A DNA stretch of 64,000 nucleotides from Microstegium vimineum (GCA_022036555.1 CM039128.1:6929569-6993568); one strand, 5' to 3'. Positions 32,308 through 44,525 are shown, counted from the stretch's first letter. The notes: generated by a model not told the origin, from the letters alone. A program made the numbers and translations.

Positions 32308-35300
32308 ATGACTCGAGGGTGGATGTACGATCTGTCACGTACAGACCCACGGTACTTGACGGACATCGACGGTTTCATCAAGCGAGCTAGAGCCAATACT
32401 GGGGACTCACATCTTGTATTCTGTCAATGCAAAGACTGCAAGAATACGAGAAAATGGGGCGACGTGGAGCATATACGGTTGCACTTGATCACAAGGGGGT
32501 TCATGAGAAACTACACAATTTGGACTTTGCATGGAGAGGTTGGTCAAAATGTTAATGATGATGTACACATGCCTAGTGTATCCCTTAATGCATTATTGCT
32601 TGTTTATGAGTACACAGAACATATGCCTACCAATGATGATGTGTTTATGAATACATTAGTTGACGACACTGAGGAAAATAATAGCATTTCACAGCTTCTA
32701 CATGATGTGCATGGGAGATTCCTTGGTGCTTCACAGTTGAAAAAAGTGGAGATGATGAGAAAGGATGCAAAAACACCATTGTTTCCGTGCTCCCCAATAA
32801 GCAAACTGGAAGCCAACATCATGCTATTGGAGTTCAAATCAACGAATGGGCTGAGTGATAAAGGCTTCGATAACTTGTTAGTTATACTACATAAATTGTT
32901 CCCGGAGGCCAAGTTAGCAGAAAAGACTTACCTTGCGAAGCAAATGATTTGCCCAATTGGCCTCGAGGTTGAGAAAATCCACGCATGTTTCAACGACTGC
33001 ATATTGTACCGTGGAGAGAAATACAAAGACTTGGATGCATGTGCCAAGTGTAAAACTCCCCGATACAAGAAAGGACCATCAAATGATGGAAGCAAGACCA
33101 GAGGAGGGCCAGTAAAGTCCGTGTGGTATTTTCCTATAGCTCCACGAGTGCATAGGTTGTTTGCAAATGAGAAGTCAACCAAGCTGTTGCGTTGGCACGG
33201 CGAAGAGCGAAAGAAAGATTCAATGATGAGACACCCCGCCGATGGGTCGGACTGGAGGACTATCAACACTATGTTCTATAAGAACATCGGTGGAGAGGTA
33301 AGGCATCTATGGTTTGCTTTGAGCATGGATGGGATGAACCCGTTTGACCAGATGAGAACCAATCATAGCACTTGGCCAGTGACACTATGTATATACAACC
33401 TTCCACCCTGGCTTTGTATAAAACGGTCATACGTCCAGATGCCATTACTAATCCAAGGACCAAGACAACCTGGTAATGATATTGATGTGCTTCTAGAACC
33501 AGTGATCGATGAACTACTACAGATGTGGGAGACGGGTGTGAAGGATATCTAGGATGAGTACAAAAAATAACATGTCACGGTAAAGGCTGTACTTATCGCT
33601 ACAATCACGACCTACCAGGGCGAGGTTCCTTGTTTGGAGAGAAGACAAAAGGATACACTGGGTGTGTCGAGTGCTTGGACGAGACTGATGCTACACATCT
33701 ACCAGAAAACAGGAAGATGGTCTACATGGGACACCGTAGGTTTCTACGTCGTGATCACCCTTACCGTAGGAATACAAAAGATTTTAATGGGACTACTAAG
33801 AAACATGGACCTCCAAAGTATCGAGACGGGAAATAGCTACTTCAACAATTAAGCAAACTCACAAATGTTGTCCTTGGGAAGGGGGACAGGGCAGTAGAGC
33901 AGCGCCAACCGATAGTATCTGGAAGAAAAAATCTATGTTTTGGAAACTACCTTACTGGCAACTTTTGAGTGTACATCACTGTCTTGATCCAATGCACATA
34001 ACTAAAAACATGTGCAGTAACACACTTAACACGTTGATGAACACCGGGGGAACAAGCAAGGATTCTCTCGCGACACGCTTGGACATGCAACACCTGGGCC
34101 TCAGGAAGGAGTTGCACCTAGTAACTCTTGAGAATGGTCACTTGAAACTTCCGGTGGCATCATGGACACTGAAAAAGGAGGAAAAAGAAATGCTTATTTC
34201 TTTCTTCAACGATCTCAAAGTACCGAGTGGCTACTGTGAGAACCCGAAAAGGCTAGTTAACATGAGAGAACTTAAGTTTAACTATGGTTCTATGAAGGCC
34301 CATGACTGTCATGTCATAATGACTCAGCTGCTCCCAGTTGCCCTGCGAGGTATCCTCCCTGACAAGGTCCGCGCTCCAATCATAAAGTTGTGTTCATTCT
34401 TGAACGCAATCTCTGAAAAGATCATTTAAGTTGGCAGGCTAGACCGCCTGAAGCAGGAGATAGCCGAGATTATATGCAGGCTTGAGATGCATTTCCCACC
34501 GACTTACTTCGACATTTCAGTGCATCTACTTGTTCATCTTGTGGATCAAATAAAAGCCCTTGGCCCAATGTACCTACACCAGATGTTTCCTTTCGAGAGA
34601 CTCATGAAAGTTTTTAGGCGGTATGTTAGGAATAAATTCAGACTAGAAGGGAGCATGGTAGAAGGATGGTCAACAGAGGAGGCTATTGAGTTCTCCACAT
34701 ATTATCTGGACATCAAGCGGGTCGGAGTTCCAGTATCTCATCATGATGGAAGACTGGGGGGCAAAGGAACAATAGGTGAGAAAGCTATCAAAATAGACAA
34801 AGTGGTCTCCTTCAGACAAGCACACTTCGTTGTTCTCCAGCAGGCCGATGGTGTGATGGCATACATTGATGAGCACAAACAGTTACTGCAAAGGAAGCAT
34901 ATCGGTAGGTCACAAGCTTGGCTTGAGAAAAAAACATAAGGAGGAATTCGGTGACTGGTTTCGACCCCGAAGGCTAGGAATGGTGACGGGATGTCAGCTA
35001 GATCTCTTAGCCCCTGGACCTTCGACTACGCTAATGACCTACCAAGGATATCAAATAAATGGTTTTACATTTTACACAAAAAAACAGGACGGAAAGAGCA
35101 TCAACCAAAATAGTGGTGTTCGTTTCGACGCCCACGATGAGTACGACACGGTGGTGGCAACATACTATGGTTTCATAGATGAGATATGGGAGCTAGACTA
35201 TGGACATCAGTTGAAAGTTTCTTTTTTCCATTGTCTGTGGGTCCGGTTGAATGAAATCAACACCGACAAGGATGGGTTCACTACCGTTGATCTATCCAAG

Positions 35301-35576
35301 ACCGCATACAGAGATGACCCCTTTGTCCTTACAAAGGATGTTTTGCAAATCTTCTATGCAAGGGATAATAATACAAATGGAAGACGACATGTAGTATTGC
35401 AAGGCAAAAGGAAGATTGTCGGTGTCGATGGAGTGACAGACGAAGAAGACTACAAAGGTTATGAAGAAATGGCTCCTTTTGGGGCGGACGTTACCCTACA
35501 TGTTCTTGAAGAGGGTGACGAACCTGCCTACCTCCAGAGTGATCACGATGAGGCCATCATCGTGCCTCCACCGTGA
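32308..35576 (+). pseudogene. CACTA-C TNP2-type transposase relic (Transposase_21)
   Basis: In En/Spm elements this protein cuts the element ends. The start ATG follows an AG acceptor; the next residues (WMYDLSRTDPRYL) and a CQCKDC motif are the N-terminal transposase-associated domain. The Transposase_21 region follows (FDNLLVILHKLFPEAKLA, then ALSMDGMNPFDQM). Later pieces are at 33630-33836, 33935-34429 and 34487-34939 (DUF4218-like, HFPPTYFDISVHLLVHLVDQ) and 34866-35576 (DUF4216-like, ending in an acidic tail). Defects: stops at 33550 and about 33568, a frameshift near 33611, further breaks to 33930, a TAA at 34427, and a one-base shift in an A-run near 34932. It cannot make a whole protein. 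Confidence 0.9.
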
Positions 35577-35730
35577 ATTGTTAGAGTATCATAAACTATC
35601 TAATCCTTAATGAAATATTGTTTTAGTAATTTGCATCGAATTTGAGATCATATGAAGTTGTAGATTGATGAGTTGTACCACGTTGTCGATTGATGTATGC
35701 CATGTCAAAAGGAATTAAAAAACTATAAAG

Positions 35731-36062
35731 AATTAGACCTTGAGTGTATAAGCATTAATGTAGAGCTCCTCAAAACTAGCAAAAGCTATGTTGGAAGATT
35801 TTCAACTTGTATTCAAATTTTTGGAGTAATTACAAAGGGGGTAATTGAATTTTAAACCCTTATTCAAATTCAAAATGGAATTCGAAAACTAGAAATAATT
35901 AGACCTTGAGTGTATAAGCAATAATATAGAGCTCCTAAAAACTAGCAAAAGATATGTTGGAAGATTTTCAACTTCTATTCAAATTTTTGGAGTAATTACA
36001 AAGGGGGTAATTGAATTTTAAACCCTTATTCAAATTCAAAATGGAATTGAAAAACTATAAAT
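35731..36062. repeat. 166-bp tandem duplication
   Basis: 'aattagaccttgagtgtata' begins at 35731 and 35897, and the copies stay nearly identical through 'ttcaaattcaaaatggaatt'. It lies just upstream of the internal CACTA-C repeat block. Confidence 0.92.
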
Positions 36063-36196
36063 AATTTGAATATGCTACTTCAGCAAAAGTTGTAGAGAAT
36101 TAAAAATTATGCAACTTCTATGTTTGGAGTTTTTCAAGTTCTAGTAAAAAATTAGGAGTAATTTGAATTCTAAAGCAAAAGACAGATTTAAAAAAT

Positions 36197-36376
36197 ACAC
36201 ACATCACTGCCGGTTATAGAGGAACCGACAGTGATGCGCCATCATCACTGCCGGTTCAAAAGAACCGGCACTGATGGGCCCTCATCACTGCCGGTTCCTA
36301 TTACAAACCGACAGTGATAGGGGACATCACTGCCGGTTTATAATAGGAACAGGCAGTGATGAGGCAGACTATATAA
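36197..36376 (+). promoter_or_regulatory. Internal CACTA-C repeat block with TATA box
   Basis: About six 'catcactgccggtt' units in both orientations lie mid-element, followed within 15 bases by TATATAA (36370-36376). A GC-rich leader (36420-36720) follows, then the second element gene. The block resembles a copy of the terminal repeats and could place the second gene under the same repeat-binding protein. Confidence 0.6.
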
Positions 36377-36764
36377 GGAAAGGGCGCGGTCTGAAATTTT
36401 CAGACTCGCGCCCATTCCACACTTAGCCGCAGCAGGAGCCCGACGCCGCAGTAGGAAGCTCTGTGCCAACGCCGCCGCCGCTCGACGCCGCAGCAGGACC
36501 CTCCCGCCGACGCTCGAGCTCGCCGCGCTCCATCCCGATGCCGCAGCAGGAAGGTCTCTGCCGACGACGCCGTACCACGCCAGTGCCCGCCGTTGGACTT
36601 CACGACGCCGCGAGCTTCAGTGCTTCAGTGCTGCTTCGACGCCACCACTCCTCCCTCCACGACGCCGCTCGGTGGTCCACGACACTGCTAGGAGCGCTAC
36701 ATCCCGCTAGGAGTTTCCACGGTGAGCTCTCCCCTCCATGCAGCCAAGGTGTTCGACAAAATGT

Positions 36765-37330
36765 GGCAGAGAGAGAAAGCTGAGAGAGAAAGATAGATAG
36801 AGATAGAGAGACAGGTAGAGATTAGAGATAGATTCATATTGATGGTAGCATGATCCATATTAATTCATATATATTTCAAGATTCAAGTTTTGTATAGATA
36901 TATATCATGATTCATTTTTTAATGGAGAGAACGATATTGTACCATATCATGATAGAGAGAGAGAAAGAGTTGTCCCTTCATCCTTATATGTCAAAGGCTT
37001 GATTCAAATATGTTGCTACCATATAGATAGTGATATTGATAGAGAGATAGATAGAGATAGAGATATAGAGAGTGAGATACAATCATATATATGTCATCTC
37101 TTTATTTCATATTGTGGCTACCATGATTCAAATTATGTATAGCATCACTTATATAGAGAGATAGAGAAAGAGAAAGAGATATAAATGTCATCCTATGCTT
37201 GAGAGATAGAGAAAGAGATATAGATGTATAAATGTCATATCATATATACATGGCAAAGATAGAGAGATAGATAGAGAGAGATATAAAGATAGAGAGAAAG
37301 ATAGAGAGATATATGTCATCATCCTATGCT
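36765..37330. repeat. (GA)n/(GATA)n purine-rich low-complexity tract
   Basis: 'gagagatagatagagatagag' type sequence with interspersed 'catatatgtcatc' segments. It lies between the leader and first coding exon of the second CACTA-C gene, so it is probably intronic. Confidence 0.8.
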
Positions 37331-37445
37331 TGTATATATGGCATCATATTATGTTTGTATATATGGATTTTCTTATGCTACACTTATGCTTGTATATATG
37401 CTACCTATGAGTTAATACCAATAATTGAAATTATTGTCCAGAAAC

Positions 37446-40400
37446 ATGACAATTAAGCGCTGATTCACCACCCGTCGCCCTGCGACCGTAGCCGATGACC
37501 AAGCCACTAGTGGTGGCGGTGCTGAACGTGACCAAGGATCCGATGACAACCAGCAAGGGGATCAAAGACCTTGGAGCCCTAGCCATATGCTAAACCTAGA
37601 AGAGGGACAAGGAGACGAGGTAATAACTTAGGTCATACCTAAAAACATGGTAGATATAGCCAGAAAAGTTTGATGGGGACTTATTTATAAATTTTGAAGC
37701 AGGTTCCGCCGGAAGGTCCAAGTACTGGTGAGAGTTCCAGAAGGACTAAGCGTGGTGCAACAAAGCTCCCTCAGACAACTAGACACTAGCACATCAATTA
37801 GGGGAGCCGGTGGAGCCACTTAAAGCATTGGACCCATACAAGAGTACCATCGGGGCACTTGTAAGGGACTTCATCCTGATCAAATACAAGAAGTGGAATG
37901 GCAGTGAGCAAGACCCATGGAGGGTTCCAGAAGTGGAGAAAGAACTAGTTTGGAACAAGCTCAGAGGGTATTTCACATTCCCTAATGATTGTGATGAAGC
38001 GACAGACAAGAAGAGGGCCAAGGAAATCATGGGTCACTCCTTCAAGAATTTCAAGGGAAAGTTGCACAAGCTCATCAAGGAGGAAAAAGAACCGAATTTT
38101 GCGAGAGGTGAATTCAGCAAACAGAGGGACTTCTAGGAGGAGTTCAAGGCTTACAAGCTATCCGAAGAGGCCAAGGCATCAAGCAAAAGAAACAAAGCAA
38201 ACTCGCTTAGGTCAAATAATCCTCACCGCCTAGGATCGCGTGGGTACATAAGGAAGATTCCGTTTTAGGATGCCCAAGTTGAAGCACTAGAGCGGAGCGG
38301 CGTTACGCCTCAGACAAGCGATTGGCAGCCCAGATCAGTGAACTACCTACTTGCAAGGGGGGCACGATACAATCCTGATGGGGCCTTTCCGCCAGCCTGA
38401 ACCCGTCACGGATCTCCTCCAGAAGATTTCCACTATCACTGAGGAAGTGCATAGAGGGGCCCGCAGGTCGGATAGAAAAAATGACGTGCTCACGCAAGCA
38501 CTTGGAACCAAGGAGCACCCCGGTCGGACTAGAGGAGCCGGGATAATTCCTTGGGAGAAAGCATTTGAAGGTGAATTTGCTTTCTATAGGAGCCGGGTCA
38601 GGGCTAGAACGCAAAGAGAAGAGGAGTTCCAAAGGATGCGAGAGGAGCTAGAACAGAGCATGGAAGCATGGATAGCTGCTCAAGTGGTGAGCGTTATGCA
38701 ATCCATGTGTTCGAGTCAAGGGCCGCATGCAATCCCTGCTTTGAATAGCCCAGTGCCCGGCAAGGGCCGCAGTAACTGTGGCTCAACCCCTATGCCTGAC
38801 GACGAAGAGGTCAATGCTCCTCACCCGGTGGATGACATCACAGAACCTGTGAATGTCAGGTTGTACATCTGTCAGCAGTGGACCAAAGACAAGGTGGCGG
38901 TCGGGCAAGCATTTCCTAGAGGAGAGAACATCATTCATGGCAAGCTAGTGCCACTCGGGTATGCCAGGGTCAGCATTGATAAGATCTTGGACAAGAAGTA
39001 CAATAAGACACATATTGATTTCCCAGTGGAGGAAGAAAGACCGCGTCTAGTTCACAACTTAGGCACTCATGTCGTCTGGCGCAAACGCTTCATCAAACTA
39101 GACGAGCAGCAATCTTCGGAAGATGAGGATGACAGTGAATCATCTTGGTCCCCTCCGTGAAGAGGTTTCTCTCCTCTTTAAGATCCACCGACACCTCCTC
39201 TAGTGCCAAAGGAGAAGACTCCTCCTCCTCCTCCACCAGCTTCAAAGTCCTCAGGACTGGGATCTCGATGGCCTAGCTCTAGATCAGGTTTGACTTCGCA
39301 ACAGAGGAGGTCATCAGCTTCGGTTGGCAAAGATCCCAAGATGACTAGTAAAAGGCAGAAGCTAGCACCGACTAAGGACGAAATTCTACGAGCTCAGATT
39401 GTAGAAAAGGCCACCAAACTTGCCTTGTATGCACGATTGGCTTATATACCTGAGAAACAGAGCGAATTTGAAAGGCAAAGCAAAAATCCGGGTAATCAAG
39501 AAAGATCTAGAGAAATACACACCTTACTGCAGCTTGAGATACAAACCTTGGCCGCGGACCTGAACATAAGCATGAAGGATGCCGAGAATCTCTATTTTGG
39601 AAAAACCAAATTTGAAAACGCCAAAGTTGTATACAAGTTTGAACTAGGCAAGCCTATGGTTGCCAGGGAAGAAGAGTATAGAAAATTGCCAACAAACATG
39701 CGACAGTTGCATGATTATTACATCATAGACAGTAATAGCAGCGAAAACAAGATAGCAACCTTTGAAGTATGCATCCCTTCCTGTTTACATTTTAATCATC
39801 CTGAAGAAGTTGTGCATACTATTCATTATGAAGACCTCTTTCAACTCTTTCAACGACGCTCGCTGGATGTGCAGATTATGATGTTATGGACTCTGTAAGT
39901 ACCATACCCTAACAATGTTATAATAAACTACGTGATCTGCATTTGAATATAGTCATGCATGTTTATTTTGTAGGTCTATTGCAAAAAATTTTCTCCAAAA
40001 ACGAAATAGCATTTTTGACTTCTTGGACCCCATCTTGGTAAATGAGACAACATGCAAAGCCGGTCTCCAAGATCTGTATGTCTCAGCAAGTTTGAAGATA
40101 GAGTTTGAAAGAATGTTCTCAGTTGGCAAAACAAACGCACTGCTAACCTACAATTGCGAGTATGTGTTCTCGACCCTTACTTAAGTGTTTTTTCTTGATA
40201 TATCATTCAATAACATGAGCTTTGTGATTGCAGCAACCATTACGTCCTCGTAGATATAAGTCTTAAAAATTCAACTATCGAGGTGTGGGACTAAAAAAAA
40301 GCCACTTGAACTTATCGAACCCCTAGTCAAAGTGCTAAATATGTAAGTGAACCCAATATCACCACACTTTTCAATCACATATGATATTGTAATTAATGTC

Positions 40401-40877
40401 CTCAGCCTTCACACTTCATTTACATTGTCACATAGAATGAAGGCGTTACTTGGAGAAATGTGGAGCCTAAGCTGCAAAAGAAATGGAGAGCCCCATTCAA
40501 AATGGAGTATATGAAGAAGGTCAAGCACCTAGATCAACCAATGGGGAACAACGAGTGCGGGTTCTATGTGATGTGGGCAATGCTTGCCTACTTTGACGCA
40601 AAACTAGGAATAGGAGATGGCTTGGTACGTACGCGTCGCATTTTAACTCTATTGTTTTGTCTTACGTGTGTGCATCTCAATATCATCTTGTATCAATTTA
40701 CAACACAAAGATCAGGGCCACAACAGGTTGGTAGATTTTGAGATAAGAGGATTTCAAGAGGAGATAACAGCTCTTATTCTGGATGAGAGAGTGTATAGAA
40801 AAGGATATATGTCCATTGTGCAGAGTAAGGACTTCAAGAAGATCTATGGAAAAGACCACCTCGAAAGGCTATTGTAA
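37446..40877 (+). pseudogene. CACTA-C second gene: tnp-like N-terminus and Ulp1 (C48) protease C-terminus, broken
   Basis: Exon 1 (37446-37619) starts MTIKR with a TGA as codon 6. Exon 2 begins at 37703 (VPPEGPSTGESSRRTKRG); a frameshift near 37785 leads into LDPYKSTIGALVRDFI (37810-38136). Further pieces at 38351-39160 and 39203-39898 are charged, with a Pro-rich linker (PPPPPPASKSSG), and resemble plant En/Spm accessory proteins. The last exons carry the protease: NHYVLVDISLKNSTIEVWD (catalytic His, Asp), then DQPMGNNECGFYVMWAM (Gln, Cys), ending SKDFKKIYGKDHLERLL. His-Asp-Gln-Cys order fits the Ulp1 SUMO-protease fold. Frameshifts and stops (37461, 38134, 40292 region) show decay although the catalytic residues remain. 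Confidence 0.82.
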
Positions 40878-41098
40878 TGCGACATTTAATTCGATACTTT
40901 AAGTTTTGTTTGGATGTTTTGTAATAATTATTATAAATGTGTGATGGGTTTGTATTATCACTAGTCCACAACCACCTTCAATTCACATCGATATCAAATG
41001 GTTCGATAGCAAACACCTCCACGATCTCCCACCCCACCACCTCTACCCTAAACCCCAAATGAAAATAAAACAAATAATAAAATGCAAATTTAAAAAAT

Positions 41099-41300
41099 AA
41101 TATCACTGTCAGTTTAATTAAAACCGACAGTGATGACTCAAGCATCGCTATCGGTTGGTGGAACAAACCGGCACTGATGCTTGAGCCATCACTTCCGGTT
41201 TGGCATAACCGGCAGTGATGGCTTGGCCTCATCACTGTCGAATTGCCTGTGCCGGTTCAAAAACCGCCACTGAAGGGGGGTTTTGAACCGGCACTGATTG
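41099..41300. repeat. CACTA-C right subterminal repeats
   Basis: Alternating 'tatcactgtcagttt', 'aaaccgacagtgatg' and 'aaccggcactgatg' units close to the right terminus, mirroring the left block. Confidence 0.85.
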
Positions 41301-41813
41301 CAGGTTCTGTAGTAGTGTATTCCACGAACTCCATGGTGGAGTTGCTCCATGACGGAGTTCATGGAGCGGAGCTAGAAAAACGAGAGCAGAGTAGTCCCAA
41401 ACATGCCCTAATTATTTGTCTAGTGATGTCACTACAGAAAACCGAGCAGTTGCCGAGTGCTGGAAGCACTCAGCAATTAGCCTTTTGCACTAGCACTCGG
41501 CAGAAGCCGAGTCGGCAACTAATTTAGTTGTCGAGTGCCAGATTTTGGGCACTCGACAACTAAATTGCGGAGTGTTATTTTAGTTGCCGAGTGCCGGATC
41601 CAGCACTCGATAACTAAAATTGGTCCGTCAACCTTGACGGACTAGTTGCCGAGTGCCCGAAATCTGGCACACGGCAACTAATTATTTAGTTTCCGAATGC
41701 CGGCTAGCTGGCACTCGGCAACTAATTTTTTTAATTTTTTCTGCCAAAATTTAGTTGCCGAGTACCAATCCTAGGGCACTCGGCAACTAATTTTTTTTTA
41801 TTTTTTTATTAAT

Positions 41814-41930
41814 AATTAGTTGCCGAGTGCAATTGCCATTGCACTCGGCAACTCTGGGAAACTGACATTTTTAGGCTCTCTGTTTCCCAGAGTTGCCGAG
41901 TGCAATGGCAATTGCACTCGGCAACTAATT
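41814..41930. repeat. Perfect 49-bp-arm inverted repeat in CACTA-D
   Basis: The arms 41814-41862 and 41882-41930 are exact inverted copies around a 19-base loop. Each arm contains two opposed 'gttgccgagtgc' units. RNA from either strand would fold into a near-ideal hairpin. Confidence 0.96.
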
Positions 41931-42014
41931 TAGTTGCTGAGTGTAAAAAAATAATTGCTATTTTTTTTTGTTTTTTTGATTTCCAACAAAAAAGAGACAA
42001 AAATAGACAGATAT

Positions 42015-42260
42015 ATATCACATTCACCATTCAAATCACATATACATCACATCCACCATTCAAATCACACATATATCGCATCCACCATTCAAATCACATA
42101 CATATCCTCACATCCATCATTCACAATCCATCATACGCATATAACATCACAAACATCCATCACAAACGTCCATAAGTCCATAATACATCACATACACATA
42201 TAGAGTCCATAGATCCATCACATAGAGTCCATAATCCATCACATAGCTACGAATGACACA
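42015..42260. repeat. Minisatellite with ~29-bp units
   Basis: Repeated 'atccaccattcaaatcacata' units, then diverged 'catcacaaacatccat' and 'tccataatccatcacatag' units. It lies just downstream of the tnpA-like gene's stop codon. Confidence 0.8.
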
Positions 42261-42314
42261 AGTCTAAGTCTAATACAAGTCTGAGGGACATGAAAATAAA
42301 CAAAGGACAAGTAC

Positions 42315-44525
42315 CTACTGCCATCCTGACCAGCCGGACCGTGAAGAAGAGCCATCTGGCAACCCGACTTGTGGAGGAGTGTCAGTTGGCCACCCCTGCT
42401 GTGGAGAGGGACCACCGCCTTGAACCGTCGGGTTCGAACTCACAGACACTTGCTGCACAAAGAAGAAGTCAATTAATGAGTATCTGCAGGAAATTAGCAC
42501 AAGTGTTAGGAATAAACCACTAGACATACTTACCGGTGTCCCGAAAATAATAGGCTGTGGAGGAGGAGGAGCCACAGGCACAACTGGGCGGAGAAGCGAC
42601 TCTGGCACAACCACACCTGGAATTGCACTAAGGCTGGCCATGAAGCTGAACATGTCTTGCAGCCTCTCCTCCTCAGCCGCCCTCTGGGCTTGTATAGCCT
42701 CCCTCTCCAACTGCCTCTCCCTCTCATGTGCCTCCCTCTCCAACCGAGTCGCATGCAGTGCCGCCTCCAACCTCCGCACGTTGGCCTGCAACAGACCACC
42801 CATAATGTTTAAACAATGCAAATGCAAGGTAGATGCGTAAAAGCAATGAACGAGTACTAACCGTAAGATCCGAGACCTGCTGCTGTGAGCTCAGCTGCCG
42901 AGGGCGTATGGGGAGGGACGAGCTCGTGCTCCTTGCCCGAAGGTCCGCAAGGTTGGGAACAGAGGCGGAGTTGAGCGCGTTGTTCGCCATCCTGTAGCAG
43001 CCGTGCTGCTTCCCTCCTCCTATCCTCATCACGATCTCTGCGTCCAGGGGCTCGGTGGCCGGATCGAAGGCCTCCCCATGCTGGAGTCGAGCCGCTGAGA
43101 CGTACTCGGTAACCTTGTTGTGGGCGTTGGGGTTGGTGTACACCTCGGGCGGGTGCGCTGGGTTGTAGGTGTTGCCGGGGTCCGTGGCCTTGCCCTTGTG
43201 TGCCAGGCCGTACGCCATGAATTCGTTGCACTCCTGGCCTTGGTGCGACCCGGACTGCGAGGAAAACATAAAGATGATTAGAAGTAATGAGAATTGATAG
43301 TTGTAATAAAAAAATAAAGATGAAAACACAAAGAAAATTACCCAGTTCAAAGCGTACTGGGAGAGGCTCTGGTTGCCTCGGTGGTGTGCGGTCCCAGTCA
43401 TCTGCAGGCAGTAGTCACGATGGATCGCACTCTTCTCAGCCCACTCGAGCGAGAGCCACCTGTCCACAATAGCGGCCCAGCAGAGGGGGTGCCTGACGAA
43501 CCAATCAGGACATAGTTGCATGTCATCAAGTTATTGTTACGTCAGAATATACCAATTGTAGGTTGGTAGTATTGATGTTTCATACTTACCAACTCGTACT
43601 CCTCCCTGGTAAGCGTCATGCCCCTAGCCTCGCTCTTCGACACTTTCTCGCCAAAGACGTCGGCGCGGTGGTTGATAATGCACTGGAGCCGCGTCTCATG
43701 GTAGAGGTGTCCGAGTCGAGCCTTGCAGACCTTGTCCTGCACTTGCATCGCCTTTTCCCCGTGCCCTGGCTCTCACGTGAAGAAGTCATGCATAAAAACA
43801 TCATGTATCGTTTCATTATATTAAGAACGACCAATGAATGCGTTTGGTTTGACAAATTTAGTGCGATGAAGACTCACCCAGAACTCGGCCTTGATCCGCC
43901 CCGCAACGGATCCGTGGTCGCTGTCCTTAGCGGCGTAGAAGGGGGCCCATGACCAGGGCGGCTGCGTCACCCCGTTGAACTCGACCAGTCCAAGGTAGTG
44001 CTGTCGAATCAGAAGGCCAAGGATGCTATTGATGTGACGGCCCTTCTGTCCGGACACAATGACCCAGTTGCTGCAAGAGTCATTAACAAAATATGTTAGT
44101 CTGTAGTTCGATTTTCAATACTTCATATGAAATAGTACTGAAATAATACTTACTCGTCGCCCAAGGGTCGAATCACCGGGCGGTGGGGAGGTAGGATCGG
44201 GCGCTGAGGGAGCCTCGCGGGCCCACGCAACCAGACTGTCGACGAGGAGGTAGAGCCCTCTCCTACCTCCTGTTGTGGGGCGTCACCGCCGCCTGTGTGG
44301 AGCCCGACCGCCTGGTGGTCCTCGTCCATGGCCTGGTGGTCCTCGTCCATGGCTGGTGTGGGAGCCGACTCCACAGTCAGCCTCGCACTCCCTCTGCCGC
44401 GGCCTCCCCGGTCGCGGGGTCGGCCGCGAGGTCTCCACTGCGGGCGCCGCGGCCTCGGCGGCAGAAGCGGGTGGCGTCGCGTAGAGGTCGTTGAGTGAAC
44501 GACGTGTAGCCCTTCCGCTAGGCAT
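42315..44525 (-). pseudogene. CACTA-D tnpA-like gene (Transposase_24), about seven exons
   Basis: The Transposase_24 (Ptta/En/Spm) protein binds subterminal repeats in characterised relatives. Exons from splice signals: 44525-44154, 44070-43878, 43769-43590, about 43492-43342, 43254-42862, 42785-42534, 42452-42315. Recognisable parts: NWVIVSGQKGRHINSILG, WSWAPFYAAKDSDHG, REEYEL, AEIVMRIGGGKQHGCYRMAN, then a Glu/Arg-rich coiled coil (LEREAHERERQLEREAIQAQ) and a Pro/Gly/Ser tail. Exon 1 needs a frameshift near 44380 to join MPSGRATRRSLND to the DEDHQAMDEDHQ repeat, and the exon 3/4 junction is out of phase. The last three exons join in frame, so decay is mild. Confidence 0.82.

Larger units (their letters stand above)
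31307..41317. mobile_element. CACTA-C, 10-kb En/Spm element with TNP2 and Ulp1-like relics
   Basis: The left end CACTACTACAGAAAC and right end GGTTCTGTAGTAGTG are near-perfect CACTA termini, flanked by TAC and TAT (one mismatch in the 3-bp TSD). 'atcactgccggttc' units in both orientations occupy both ends (31339-31576, 41099-41300) and an internal block (36197-36360). Two plus-strand genes are present, both broken: a TNP2-type transposase and a gene ending in an Ulp1-like protease. The coding layout is that of an autonomous grass CACTA. Confidence 0.92.
29817..41408. mobile_element. Tourist (PIF/Harbinger) element split by two CACTA insertions
   Basis: The left TIR GGGTCTGTTTGGAATTGCTC (29817) and inverted right TIR GGGCATGTTTGGGACTACTC (41408) align over about 46 bp, including 'gctccgctcc'. 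The target duplication is TAA (29814-29816 and 41409-41411). Without CACTA-B and CACTA-C the element is about 690 bp (29817-30336, 31234-31306, 41318-41408). No transposase is encoded. The ends and TSD are read directly from the sequence; that both halves are one element is inferred from the matching TIRs and TSD. Confidence 0.75.

Noticed and set aside
41999..42260. Possible CRISPR-like array in the regularly spaced repeats
   Set aside because: Units are a eukaryotic minisatellite with variable unit length and no unique spacers, within a plant transposon.
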